Assembly (NCBI GenBank): GCA_934230055.1
Contig: CAKQEE010000009.1
Span: 1-16,160 of the forward strand
Direction of reading: 5' to 3'
Source: an uncultured Clostridia bacterium
Lineage (GTDB): Bacteria > Bacillota > Clostridia > Christensenellales > Borkfalkiaceae
Length of the DNA stretch: 16,160 bases
Both the position numbers and the translations under genes were made by a program. The notes beneath the pieces were generated by a model. That model had not been told where the DNA came from. It was given only the letters and a program-made list of their open reading frames with translations, and searched no databases. Shown here piece after piece: positions 1-7,355 of the stretch (position 1 is its first letter; every line of letters starts with the position of its first letter).

Positions 1-137
1 TAGTTTTGGAAAGCAAATGGAAAACGGCGTCTGAGAAGTGAAAAGCGCACCCTCCGTGATAACCGTTACCGTATGCGCGCGGCTTGAAATGCTTATGCAG
101 GAAACGGGAAGCAAACGGGAAGATTAAAAGAATGAGA

Positions 138-173
138 AAAAATCGGTAAACGCGTGTGCTTTTGCCGATTTTT
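138..173 (+). terminator. Rho-independent terminator of an upstream gene
   Basis: An inverted repeat pairs 138-150 with 161-173. It has 13 pairs including one G-T, and a 10-nt loop. The right arm is T-rich and runs into TCTTAT. It lies between whatever gene ends in the first ~130 bases and the promoter of the signalling operon, so it separates the two transcription units. Confidence 0.7.
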
Positions 174-194
174 CTTATAAAATAACAATTTAAT

Positions 195-223
195 TTGCAA
201 ATATTTAGCGATAGTGATATACT
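195..223 (+). promoter_or_regulatory. Sigma-70 type promoter of the cyclic di-GMP/phosphorelay operon
   Basis: The -35 box is TTGCAA at 195-200, followed by a 17-nt spacer and a -10 box TATACT at 218-223. A TG at 215-216 makes it an extended -10. The predicted start is near 230, about 30 nt before the GTG start codon. It lies directly after the upstream terminator. The ribosome binding site is AAGGGAG at 247-253, 7 nt before the start codon. Confidence 0.75.
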
Positions 224-260
224 TTAACAATAAAGGAAAAGCTTTTAAGGGAGAATCGCC

Positions 261-2180
261 GTGGATAATTACAAATATAAAATAATGACGCAAAAGCAAG
301 CGGAAGAAGAAATAGATTTTTGCAAAAATCACGGCTACGTAAGCAGGCTTCTTTTCGAACAGGATATAGATGACATAAGGGAAAACAGAGCGAGAAAGTT
401 CGGCGGCGACAAACTCGGGTGTTCTTATTATACGGAAGAGGGTTTTGTTTGCGCGAGCTGCATTTCCATTCTTGCGTTTGCGGAAAAAACTCAGAAGGCG
501 AAACTGGAATTTTCCGGTAAAGAAGCATATCTTGCCGTGGCGAGTTATGCGGTAGTAGAAGGCAAACCCTGCGTTCTCGAATCGGTTAAAAAGTTCGACG
601 GAAGCCTTTTGGTAGACTTCGGCGGCGGCAATGCGGTGCAAGGTCTCGGCGATTATTACGAAAAAACGTATATGGATATTTTAACCGATACCTATAACCG
701 CCGTTATTATGAAGAAAAGCTTAAACGTTACCCCTTGGACGCCGGCGTCGCGATGATAGACATAGACGACTTTAAGGTTTATAACGATATGTTCGGACAC
801 GCCGCGGGAGACGCGGTTTTATCCGCCGCTGCGAAGGCGATAAAAAAGCACGTTAAAGCCAACGACTTTATAATAAGATACGGCGGTGACGAGTTCTTGC
901 TTATTTTAAGAAGAACTTCCAAAGAAGCCTTTTTAGAAGAAGCGGAAGAGATAGTCCGCGAAATGCGCGATACGGACGTGAAAGACTTTAACGCGATAAG
1001 GCTTTCCGTAAGCGTGGGCGCGGTTTGGGGAAAGGGCGAACGCGCCTGCGAACTCGTTAAGCGCGCGGACGAGCTTATGTACCGCGCAAAAAAGAAGAAG
1101 AATTTAATGGTGGGCGAAAACGAAAGCGGTTTGCCCGCGGAGGTTAAGGAAAAACCGATAATTCTTATCGTAGACGATTCGGAGCTGAACAGGGATATCC
1201 TTTCCGAAATGTTAAAGGGCGAATACGACGTGATAGAAGCGGCTTCGGGCGAAGAGTGCATAAGCGCGATAAAGCGTTACGGTACGGCGATAGAAGCGGT
1301 GCTTCTCGATATAATAATGCCGGGGCTTAACGGGTTCGACGTTCTGGAATATATGAACTATAACCATATTTTAGAAGAAATTCCCGTTATAGCGATAAGC
1401 GGCGACGAATCGGAAGAAACGATGCTCCGCGCGTACGAGGCGGGCGTGTTCGACTATATAGGTCGCCCGTTCGACGCGAAAGTCGTTTACAGAAGGGTTT
1501 CTAACACCGTAAAGGTTTACGCGGAACAAAAAAGGCTTATTTCCGCCGTCACGCGCGAAATGCTGGAAAAGGAAAAAGCCGCGAACACGCTGATAGAAGT
1601 TTTCGGCGAGATTGTGGAATTCCGTAACGGCTTCGGCGGCAAACACGTTAAGAACATAGGTAAAATAACCGAACTGCTTTTGGAAAGTCTCGTTTCCAAA
1701 ACGCAGAAATACAACCTTCGCGGCAGAGATATGTTTTTGATAAGCACGGCTTCCGCCCTGCACGACGTAGGTAAGTTCGCCGTCCCCGCGGAGATCGTGA
1801 ATAAACCCGCAAAGCTTACGCCCGAGGAATACGAAGAGATTAAAAAGCACACGATTTACGGCGCGAAGATTATAGAAAGCATAAACGACTATCGCGACGA
1901 GCCGCTAATGCGCTACGCATACGAAATTTGCCGCTGGCACCACGAACGCTACGACGGAAAAGGTTACCCCGACGGGCTTATCGGGGACGAAATTCCCATT
2001 GCCGCGCAAGTGGTTTCGGTGGGGGACGTATACGACGCGCTCGTACACGAGCGGGTTTATAAAAAAGCCGTTCCGCACGAAAAAGCGGTGGAAATGATAA
2101 AGGCGGGCGAATGCGGAGTGTTTAACCCTATACTTATAGAGTGTCTCGATGAAGTGAGCGAAGAGCTTAAAAAATTATAA
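261..2180 (+). CDS. GGDEF-REC-HD-GYP protein, bifunctional cyclic di-GMP synthase/phosphodiesterase
   Basis: This 639-aa cytosolic protein starts at GTG. Residues 1-130 form an N-terminal module with Cys54, Cys64 and Cys67 (CxSC), resembling the PAS-like input module of many clostridial GGDEF proteins. A GGDEF domain follows (about 138-283) with DxLTxxYNRR-type entry, D167/D169 and intact RYGGDEF (206-212). Its inhibitory I-site, normally RxxD, reads KAND (199-202). A receiver spans about 298-425, with acidic pair D305/D306, phospho-acceptor D350 and S380; the usual Lys is Arg402 (GRPF). The HD-GYP domain (about 440-630) keeps H462, HD at 501-502, K505, H530, HH at 560-561, GYP at 568-570 and D589. 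Both catalytic domains therefore look intact. By family knowledge GGDEF makes cyclic di-GMP from two GTP and HD-GYP hydrolyses it. I infer that receiver phosphorylation shifts the balance. It is the first gene of the operon; the lipoprotein gene starts 22 nt downstream. Confidence 0.93.
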   Translation: MDNYKYKIMTQKQAEEEIDFCKNHGYVSRLLFEQDIDDIRENRARKFGGDKLGCSYYTEEGFVCASCISILAFAEKTQKAKLEFSGKEAYLAVASYAVVEGKPCVLESVKKFDGSLLVDFGGGNAVQGLGDYYEKTYMDILTDTYNRRYYEEKLKRYPLDAGVAMIDIDDFKVYNDMFGHAAGDAVLSAAAKAIKKHVKANDFIIRYGGDEFLLILRRTSKEAFLEEAEEIVREMRDTDVKDFNAIRLSVSVGAVWGKGERACELVKRADELMYRAKKKKNLMVGENESGLPAEVKEKPIILIVDDSELNRDILSEMLKGEYDVIEAASGEECISAIKRYGTAIEAVLLDIIMPGLNGFDVLEYMNYNHILEEIPVIAISGDESEETMLRAYEAGVFDYIGRPFDAKVVYRRVSNTVKVYAEQKRLISAVTREMLEKEKAANTLIEVFGEIVEFRNGFGGKHVKNIGKITELLLESLVSKTQKYNLRGRDMFLISTASALHDVGKFAVPAEIVNKPAKLTPEEYEEIKKHTIYGAKIIESINDYRDEPLMRYAYEICRWHHERYDGKGYPDGLIGDEIPIAAQVVSVGDVYDALVHERVYKKAVPHEKAVEMIKAGECGVFNPILIECLDEVSEELKKL

Positions 2181-2202
2181 ACGAACTTAACTACTGACGA
2201 TT

Positions 2203-3030
2203 ATGAAAAGGAAGTTTTCTGTAAAAAGCATATCTTGCGTTCTTGCGGCGGCTTTTTGCCTTATGAGCGGCTTCGGCTGCGCGAAAGAACCCGACAAGCC
2301 GGATAATAATACGGAGGCGGTAATAGTCGGGAGCGACGATTACGCACCCTATTTTTACCGCGACGAGGACGGCGAATTTGTGGGGATAGACGTGGAGCTT
2401 GCCACGGAGGCATTCCGCAGAATAGGCAAGAGAGCCGAATTCAATGAAATAGAGTGGGAAGAAAAGGACATTCTTCTCGAAAGCGGCAAAGTAGACTGCC
2501 TTTGGGGCTGCTTTTCAATGACGGGCAGAGAGGACCGCTACGCGTGGGCGGGACCGTATATGAAAAGCAATCAGGTTATCGCGGTGCGCGCAGACAGCGA
2601 TATATATGCTCTTAACGACCTCGAAGGCAAGAACATAGCCGTGCAAGCCACTTCCAAGGCGGACGAAATCTTTACGGAAGGCAAAGACGAAAGATTTCCG
2701 AAATTCGAGAAGATATATTGTTTTAACAATTTCGAGTACATTTTCGCGTTGCTTAAAAACGGTTACGTAGACGCGATTGCGGGACACGAACTTGCCCTTA
2801 CAGAACTTATGAAAAACAATACGGGCAGATACCGCATTTTAGAAGAGCCTTTTCTTTCCGTTAAGCTCGGCGCGGCTTTTCTTAAAGGCGGCGGGGAAGA
2901 AATGGCAAAGCTTATAGAAAACGCGCTTAGGGTGATGCAAAACGACGGGTTTACGGCTTCGGTACTAAGAAGATACGGACTCGATCCCGGTAAGCTTATC
3001 GAAGCGGATAACGACGGGTGGCGGCGATGA
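2203..3030 (+). CDS. Family-3 extracellular solute-binding lipoprotein, likely kinase-associated receptor
   Basis: This 275-aa protein has a lipoprotein signal: basic MKRK, a hydrophobic stretch at 9-23 and lipidation Cys26 in SGFGC. The -3 residue is Gly, which is atypical for a lipobox. From residue 38 it matches the SBP_bac_3 fold used for polar amino acids and similar ligands (VGSDDYAPYFYRDEDGEFVG, then GIDVELATEAFRRIG, then LNDLEGKNIAVQATSKA). The length is normal for the family. No ABC permease or ATPase of amino-acid type is nearby. The 3' end overlaps the histidine kinase gene, so it is more likely a ligand sensor for that kinase than a transport component. No clear Shine-Dalgarno precedes the ATG, which suggests translational coupling to the upstream gene, 22 nt away. 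The ligand is unknown. Confidence 0.88.
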   Translation: MKRKFSVKSISCVLAAAFCLMSGFGCAKEPDKPDNNTEAVIVGSDDYAPYFYRDEDGEFVGIDVELATEAFRRIGKRAEFNEIEWEEKDILLESGKVDCLWGCFSMTGREDRYAWAGPYMKSNQVIAVRADSDIYALNDLEGKNIAVQATSKADEIFTEGKDERFPKFEKIYCFNNFEYIFALLKNGYVDAIAGHELALTELMKNNTGRYRILEEPFLSVKLGAAFLKGGGEEMAKLIENALRVMQNDGFTASVLRRYGLDPGKLIEADNDGWRR

Positions 3031-5201
3031 AAAAGAGTTTGAGAGAAAAATTGACCGTTCCCGTTACCAGGCGGTGCTGGATAATAGCGGCAATCGGCGC
3101 GCTTATATGCGTGTTTATGTTTATCGTTCTCGGCGGGAACGACAGAAATTCCGCCTATCAAACGATGAAAAGCGTTGCGGACTACGTTAAACAGCAGTGT
3201 ATAAGATACGACGAAATAGTTGCGGAATCCGCGGCGAAAGATCTTTTGATACTTTCCGATAAAACCGCCGATATGAGAGACGAGCTTATGCTTTGCATGG
3301 GTAATACCGACCTTCTGGAAGCGATAGCGAAGCGGAAAAAGCTGGACGGGATTGTTATTTACAATACGGAAACGGGCGAATACGACTACTTTTTGCCGGA
3401 AGGCGAAACCGAAGAGCTTTGGAAAGAAGTTATAGATTACTATCCTGCCACCGCCGATGACCTGCAAAAAACTTATACGGACAGATTTAAATTGAACGGC
3501 TTGTATTACGATTACGCCGCCGTCGGAAGAACGGACGTTCACGGCGTGCTTCTTGCGTTCACGCGGAAAAACGCCGCGGAAGAAGAAAGCGCGCGGCTTT
3601 CGGTAAAAAACCTGCTTTCGGGCTACGAGTTCGAGCGGCAAGGCATAGTTATCGTGACCGACGGAACATTCGTTATAGCCGCAAACAGAGAGACGCACCT
3701 CGGGATGAAAGCGGAAGAGTGCGAAATAGTAAGCGAAATCCGTACGATAAAAACCTTTAACGCTCTTCTTTCGGTAAACGGCGGCTACGCCGTGCGCGAA
3801 AGGTGCAAAAATTATTTTATATACGTATATTTGCCCGGTGCGGAGGTTTATGCGGAAAGGGACAGGCTTTCCTCGTTAACCGCGTTGCTTTATATTGCGG
3901 TTCTTACGGCGGTTTTCACGCTGAGAAGAAGATTTTTTACTACCAAAGCGGCGGAACAGGCTAAAAAGGACGCGGCTTACAGAGAAGAGCTGGACAGGCT
4001 CGCGGCGGAGGCTATCCGCGCGAACGAGGCGAAAACGGACTTTTTGCGAAGAATGAGCCACGACGTGCGAACGCCTATAAACGGTATCCGCGGAATGATT
4101 AAAATAGGCGATTATTACGCGGAGGACCTCGAAAAGCAAAAGGAATGCAGAGAAAAAGTCTGGAAGGCTTCCGGCTACCTTTTGGATCTCGTAAACGGCG
4201 TTCTCGATATGACCAAGTTAGACACGAAAGAGGTCGTCTGGCGCGACGAATATTTTTCGGTTAGCGACCTTATAAACGAAGTAGGTTCGGTTACGGGCTA
4301 TCAGGCAAGGGAGCGCGGCGTTAATCTTACCGTTAAGGCGGAAAATATAGAACACGATAAGCTTTTCGGCGCGGCGACGCTTCTTAAAAGAATTTGCACC
4401 AACCTTATAACAAACGCCATAAACTACAACGTTTCGGGCGGGAGCGCGGATTTCTCCGTAAAAGAAACGGGCTTCGATGAAACGAAAGCAAGCTTTTTAA
4501 TCAACTGTGCAGATACGGGCATAGGTATGAGCAAAGAGTTTATGGAAAAGATGTTCGAGCCGTTCGAGCAGGAGGCTACGGGATCGGAAAACCGCACGGG
4601 CGGCAGCGGCTTGGGGCTTGCGATAGTTAAAAAAGCGGTGGAAAAAATGGGCGGCGGTATAGAAGTGCGCTCCGAAAAAGGGGTGGGAACGTCGTTCACC
4701 GTAAGCCTTTCTTTCCCGCTTGCGGAAGGCGCGGAGATAACGGAAAAATCGGAGAAGGATGAAAGCGAAGAAATCGCGAAGGAACCGCTTGCGGGCTATC
4801 ACGTTCTCGTGGTAGAGGATAACGACATCAACCTTGAAATAGCGGAGTTTATGCTTAAAACCGCGGGCGCGAAAGTTCTTTCGGCAAGGAACGGCGAAGA
4901 GGCAATTTCCGCGTTTTTGTCTAAACCCGAAAGATTTTTCGATGTTATTCTTATGGACGTGATTATGCCCGTTAAAGACGGGATTGTCGCAACCGAAGAA
5001 ATAAGGAAACTCGCGAGGGCGGACGCACCGACCGTGCCGATAATCGCGATGACTGCAAACGCTTTTTACGACGACGAGGAAAGAATGAGTGCCGCGGGAA
5101 TGAACGGCTGCGTAACTAAGCCTCTCGAAGCGGCAAAACTGATAAGAACGATACTTTTCGCAATAGAAAACGACGGGGGGGGGGTGTTTGTTAGAAAATG
5201 A
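3027..5201 (+). CDS. Membrane hybrid sensor histidine kinase with C-terminal receiver
   Basis: I chose the ATG at 3027 (724 aa) because it forms an ATGA overlap with the lipoprotein stop; an in-frame GTG at 3018 would add three residues. Segments in order: transmembrane helix about 18-36; extracytoplasmic domain about 37-280, double-Cache-like (GIVIYNTETGEYDYF and GIVIVTDGTFVIAAN strands); second helix about 284-299; charged coiled linker 305-338; HisKA with H345 in MSHDVRTPINGI; HATPase_c with N463, DTGIGMS starting at D496 and GLGLA at 528-532; receiver about 591-710 with E597/D598, phospho-acceptor D644, T676 and K698. All catalytic residues are present. The protein should autophosphorylate on His, pass phosphate to its own receiver and then to the Hpt encoded next. 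The last codons contain a G10 run (5175-5184), and the stop overlaps the Hpt ATG. Confidence 0.93.
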   Translation: MKKSLREKLTVPVTRRCWIIAAIGALICVFMFIVLGGNDRNSAYQTMKSVADYVKQQCIRYDEIVAESAAKDLLILSDKTADMRDELMLCMGNTDLLEAIAKRKKLDGIVIYNTETGEYDYFLPEGETEELWKEVIDYYPATADDLQKTYTDRFKLNGLYYDYAAVGRTDVHGVLLAFTRKNAAEEESARLSVKNLLSGYEFERQGIVIVTDGTFVIAANRETHLGMKAEECEIVSEIRTIKTFNALLSVNGGYAVRERCKNYFIYVYLPGAEVYAERDRLSSLTALLYIAVLTAVFTLRRRFFTTKAAEQAKKDAAYREELDRLAAEAIRANEAKTDFLRRMSHDVRTPINGIRGMIKIGDYYAEDLEKQKECREKVWKASGYLLDLVNGVLDMTKLDTKEVVWRDEYFSVSDLINEVGSVTGYQARERGVNLTVKAENIEHDKLFGAATLLKRICTNLITNAINYNVSGGSADFSVKETGFDETKASFLINCADTGIGMSKEFMEKMFEPFEQEATGSENRTGGSGLGLAIVKKAVEKMGGGIEVRSEKGVGTSFTVSLSFPLAEGAEITEKSEKDESEEIAKEPLAGYHVLVVEDNDINLEIAEFMLKTAGAKVLSARNGEEAISAFLSKPERFFDVILMDVIMPVKDGIVATEEIRKLARADAPTVPIIAMTANAFYDDEERMSAAGMNGCVTKPLEAAKLIRTILFAIENDGGGVFVRK
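5175..5184 (+). repeat. G10 homopolymer at the kinase/Hpt junction
   Basis: Ten consecutive G encode Gly-Gly-Gly plus the first base of the next Val codon, nine codons before the kinase stop. With 11 G the kinase would stop at the TAG now at 5192-5194. With 9 G it would read through the Hpt start to a TAA at 5209-5211. The run ends 13 nt before the Hpt ATG and could also pair weakly with the anti-Shine-Dalgarno. It may be a slippage-prone switch or a sequencing error in a homopolymer. Confidence 0.7.
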
Positions 5202-5539
5202 TAAATATTAAGGAATTTTACGATAAAATCGGAGAGAATTACGAAGAAACTAAAAAACGGCTGTGTAACGACGACATGATTTCGCGCTTCGTTTTGATGT
5301 TTTTGAAAGACGGCACTTATGCAGAGCTTGAAAATTCGCTCGAAAGAAAGGACGTTTTTTCTTCTTTCCGCGCGGCGCACACCTTAAAGGGGATTGCGGC
5401 AAACCTCGGCTTTAATAAGCTCGCAAAAGCCGCTTCCGCGCTAACGGAAATTCTGCGCGGCGGCGCGTTGCCGGAAGATTCCGAAAGCTTAAAAAACGTT
5501 TCCGCCGAATACGAAAGGATAATGCTCGCGGGGAAATAG
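5198..5539 (+). CDS. Stand-alone histidine phosphotransfer (Hpt) protein
   Basis: This 113-aa, mostly helical, soluble protein carries the Hpt motif AAHTLKGIAANLGF with phospho-acceptor His61, followed by an amphipathic helix (LAKAASALTEILRGG). Hpt domains have no catalytic activity; they shuttle phosphate between receivers. The start ATG at 5198 overlaps the kinase TGA (ATGA), and an in-frame TAG at 5192 rules out any earlier start. No good Shine-Dalgarno is seen at normal spacing; the G10 run ends 13 nt upstream, so translation is probably coupled to the kinase. Likely donor is the kinase receiver (D644), and the likely acceptor is the receiver (D350) of the first gene of the operon; both pairings are inferred from gene order. 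It is the last gene of the operon. Confidence 0.9.
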   Translation: MINIKEFYDKIGENYEETKKRLCNDDMISRFVLMFLKDGTYAELENSLERKDVFSSFRAAHTLKGIAANLGFNKLAKAASALTEILRGGALPEDSESLKNVSAEYERIMLAGK

Positions 5540-5567
5540 CGATTAAAAATGCAAAGTAAAAAGATAA

Positions 5568-5598
5568 AATTCCGCCACTTGATTTCCGCGGCGGAATT
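5568..5598. terminator. Bidirectional intrinsic terminator between convergent genes
   Basis: AATTCCGCC at 5568-5576 pairs perfectly with GGCGGAATT at 5590-5598 across a 13-nt loop. On the + strand it is followed by CTTTATTTA. On the - strand the downstream side is rich in T, as the complement of the A-rich 5540-5567. It sits between the Hpt gene and the convergent AraC gene and should serve both. Confidence 0.8.
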
Positions 5599-5632
5599 CT
5601 TTATTTACGGGGTTATTTACACGGCGTTAAAA

Positions 5633-6520
5633 TCAGATTTCGGAAAACTTTTTACGATACTCTCTCGGGGTTAAGCCGATATACCTTTTAAAAAGGTGAT
5701 TAAAGTGGCTTAAACTGTCGTATCCGAGCATACTTGCGATTTCCAGAATTTTTTTATCGGAAGAGCGCAAAAGTTCTGCGGCGTATTCCGTCTTTTTTAT
5801 GGAAACGTATTCTATAATGGTATATCCCGTATATTGCTTAAAAAGCCTTATCAAGCTCGAGTAGCTGTAATTCGCTTTTTTAACGAGTTCGCTTTTTATG
5901 GAACCATCTTCAAAAAACGGGTCGGAAAGCTTTATAAGCAGTTCTTCGAGCCAGTCGGGGTAAGGTTTTTTTGCCAAAATCTTTTGCCTTACGAATTCCG
6001 AAAAAATTTCTCCGAGCAAAATTTTGCAGTTTATTATTTTCTGTTCTTCGGAAAGGTTTTTCTGCGCCTGTATGAGAATCGTTTCGCTCGAGACCTTGCG
6101 AAGCACCGATTCGTTAAGCTTAAAAGAAAAGTATTCCGCAGGGTTAGCGTCTATCGAATCTGAAAGATTTAAGCGGTAGAGAGCGAACAGTTTTTCCATA
6201 TATTCTTTTTTTATGATGAAATTAAGCTGCCTTACCGGCGCGGAAGAAGCGGAACAAAGCTTGTGTTCGTCCGCGGGGCGAACTATCCACGCTTCGCCTA
6301 CGGACATAGGGTACGCGTTGCCGTCGATATGGTGATTGATTTTCCCCTCTATCATAATCATAAGTTCCCAGTATTCGTGGGTGTGAAAAAACGGGTAATC
6401 GAAATTAGTCCACGTAAAGGCAATATCCGCGTTTTTCCACGGACTCGTTTTGTTAAAGGTGGAAATTTTTTCTATATTAAGCGGAGAACCGAGCTTTGAA
6501 TACTGCGGTTGATTGCTCAT
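5633..6520 (-). CDS. AraC-family transcriptional regulator with cupin sensor domain
   Basis: This 295-aa protein has an N-terminal cupin-type ligand domain (about 40-105) with the metal/ligand-style motif HTHEYWE (H46, H48, E52) and a second strand EAWIVRPADEHKL. The C-terminal part (about 190-295) has the two helix-turn-helix units of the AraC family: SELVKKANYSYSSLIRLFK and ILEIASMLGYDSLSHFNHLF, ending in the usual YIGLTPREYRKK. By family knowledge it would bind DNA and respond to a small molecule, often a sugar or related compound; the ligand cannot be read here. A good ribosome binding site, GGAGGG at 6529-6534, lies 8 nt before the ATG. It has its own promoter. No obvious target operon lies beside it, so the regulon is unknown. 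Confidence 0.92.
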   Translation of the reverse strand: MSNQPQYSKLGSPLNIEKISTFNKTSPWKNADIAFTWTNFDYPFFHTHEYWELMIMIEGKINHHIDGNAYPMSVGEAWIVRPADEHKLCSASSAPVRQLNFIIKKEYMEKLFALYRLNLSDSIDANPAEYFSFKLNESVLRKVSSETILIQAQKNLSEEQKIINCKILLGEIFSEFVRQKILAKKPYPDWLEELLIKLSDPFFEDGSIKSELVKKANYSYSSLIRLFKQYTGYTIIEYVSIKKTEYAAELLRSSDKKILEIASMLGYDSLSHFNHLFKRYIGLTPREYRKKFSEI

Positions 6521-6553
6521 CAGCCTTTCCCTCCGAGAGAAGTTTTCGGGTTA

Positions 6554-6582
6554 AGTATATACCGCGGAAGCGAAAATGTCAA
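6554..6582 (-). promoter_or_regulatory. Strong promoter of the AraC-family gene
   Basis: On the - strand a consensus -35 TTGACA (6582-6577) is followed by a 17-nt spacer and -10 TATACT (6559-6554). The predicted transcript starts about 27 nt upstream of the AraC ATG. The strength of the boxes suggests good basal expression. Confidence 0.8.
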
Positions 6583-6619
6583 TAGGGGATTAAGCCTTTT
6601 CGGCAAGTTTTTTTCGTGT

Positions 6620-6657
6620 AAAAAAATACGATAAACGAAATATATCGCTTATCGTAT
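6620..6657 (-). terminator. Intrinsic terminator of the TetR-family gene
   Basis: On the - strand the hairpin arms are 6657-6645 and 6638-6626. There are 13 pairs, one of them a G-U wobble, around a 6-nt loop. The stem ends in a run of seven T (6626-6620). It lies 12 nt beyond the TetR stop codon and separates TetR from the AraC promoter. Confidence 0.85.
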
Positions 6658-6668
6658 GGTAAAAATCG

Positions 6669-7238
6669 TTATTCGCACCGCTTAAAAATAAAATTTTTCC
6701 ACCAGTATTTTGCGTATTCGTAAAGGTCGTCGGGAGATACGGAGGAGTACCCCCTGCAATACTTAACGTATTCGCAAAGTATTCCTTCTATAAAAATATT
6801 TATGTCTATTTCCATAAAAGCTTTGTTTTTGATTCGACCGTCTCCGCGACATATTTCCATAAGTTTATTCGCCGCAATGGAAGAAAGCTTTTTTGCGGTA
6901 AACATAAAGTCGTTGGACTTGCACAGCATTTTATAGCTTTCGTTATTATCTTTTACATACTGAAAAAAGTAGTCTATAAACTGTTCTATGCTGTGCGGGG
7001 TAACGAGCATACTGTCGCTGAAAAACAGTCCCATAATCTCGTTTTCGTAGTCCTCCGCCACGCCGTAAATATCGTCGTAATGAGAGTAGAACGTTCCGCG
7101 ACTGATTTCCGCTCGCGCACACAATTCGCTTACGGAAATTTTCCCGAGTTCCCTTTTTTCCGAAAGCATTTCCGCAAAAACTTTTTTTATAAGCTTCCTC
7201 GTTTTTTTGGAAGAGTTGTTAAGGTTTTGAGCTTTCAT
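6669..7238 (-). CDS. TetR-family transcriptional regulator, likely repressor of the divergent ABC operon
   Basis: This 189-aa protein has a TetR-type N-terminal helix-turn-helix at about 15-60, with the hallmark ISVSELCARAEISRGTFYSH and the following YDD. The C-terminal helical part (65-189) would hold the ligand pocket and dimer interface; it is not recognisable beyond that. The ribosome binding site AGAGGT (7244-7249) is 5 nt from the ATG. The gene is divergent from the two-ATPase ABC operon. Two near-identical operators lie in the shared region, one within the -35 of its own promoter, so autoregulation plus control of the exporter is the natural reading. The inducer is unknown and may be the exported substrate. 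A short leader of about 80 nt contains the second operator. Confidence 0.92.
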   Translation of the reverse strand: MKAQNLNNSSKKTRKLIKKVFAEMLSEKRELGKISVSELCARAEISRGTFYSHYDDIYGVAEDYENEIMGLFFSDSMLVTPHSIEQFIDYFFQYVKDNNESYKMLCKSNDFMFTAKKLSSIAANKLMEICRGDGRIKNKAFMEIDINIFIEGILCEYVKYCRGYSSVSPDDLYEYAKYWWKNFIFKRCE

Positions 7239-7271
7239 AAAGCACCTCTTTTTAACGTATTTTGGAAAAGT

Positions 7272-7285
7272 GTTAATATATCAAC
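7272..7285. promoter_or_regulatory. Operator O1, probable TetR-family binding site
   Basis: GTTAATATATCAAC is a near-palindrome (GTT....AAC arms) that differs at one base from the second site at 7342. It lies in the 5' leader of the TetR gene and upstream of the ABC promoter. Two copies of one motif between divergent repressor and target genes point to the repressor as the binding protein. Confidence 0.65.
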
Positions 7286-7305
7286 GTTGAAGGTGTTTGT
7301 TGTGC

Positions 7306-7333
7306 TTAACTTTTTATACGCTCTTATTATAAT
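7306..7333 (+). promoter_or_regulatory. Promoter of the ABC exporter operon
   Basis: A perfect -10 TATAAT at 7328-7333 has a moderate -35, TTAACT (7306-7311), at a 16-nt spacing. The predicted start near 7340 abuts operator O2 (7342-7355), so a bound repressor would block initiation. It overlaps the opposing TetR promoter. Confidence 0.65.
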
Positions 7334-7354
7334 TTAATATTGTTAATATGTCAA
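7326..7354 (-). promoter_or_regulatory. Consensus promoter of the TetR-family gene
   Basis: On the - strand TTGACA (7354-7349), 17 nt and TATAAT (7331-7326) match the sigma-70 consensus exactly. The -35 box lies inside operator O2, which implies autorepression. The -10 box overlaps that of the ABC promoter within the palindromic octamer ATTATAAT (7326-7333). Confidence 0.8.
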
Positions 7355-7355
7355 C
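7342..7355. promoter_or_regulatory. Operator O2, probable TetR-family binding site
   Basis: GTTAATATGTCAAC, flanked by ATT and AAT so that the outer arms ATTGTT and AACAAT are perfectly inverted. It is the second copy of O1, exactly 70 bp away. It covers the TetR -35 box and lies just downstream of the ABC -10 box, so one site could control both promoters. Confidence 0.7.

Noticed and set aside
1..127. Possible C-terminal end of an upstream gene
   Set aside because: Frames 2 and 3 each look briefly coding (stops at 32-34 and 39-41), and frame 2 is open again at 35-127, but the stretch is too short to tell which frame, if any, is real. Only the terminator after it is reported.
2203..3030. Amino-acid ABC importer subunit
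   Set aside because: The fold is that of an importer receptor, but no cognate permease or ATPase is adjacent, and the gene is overlapped by a sensor kinase, so a sensing role is preferred.
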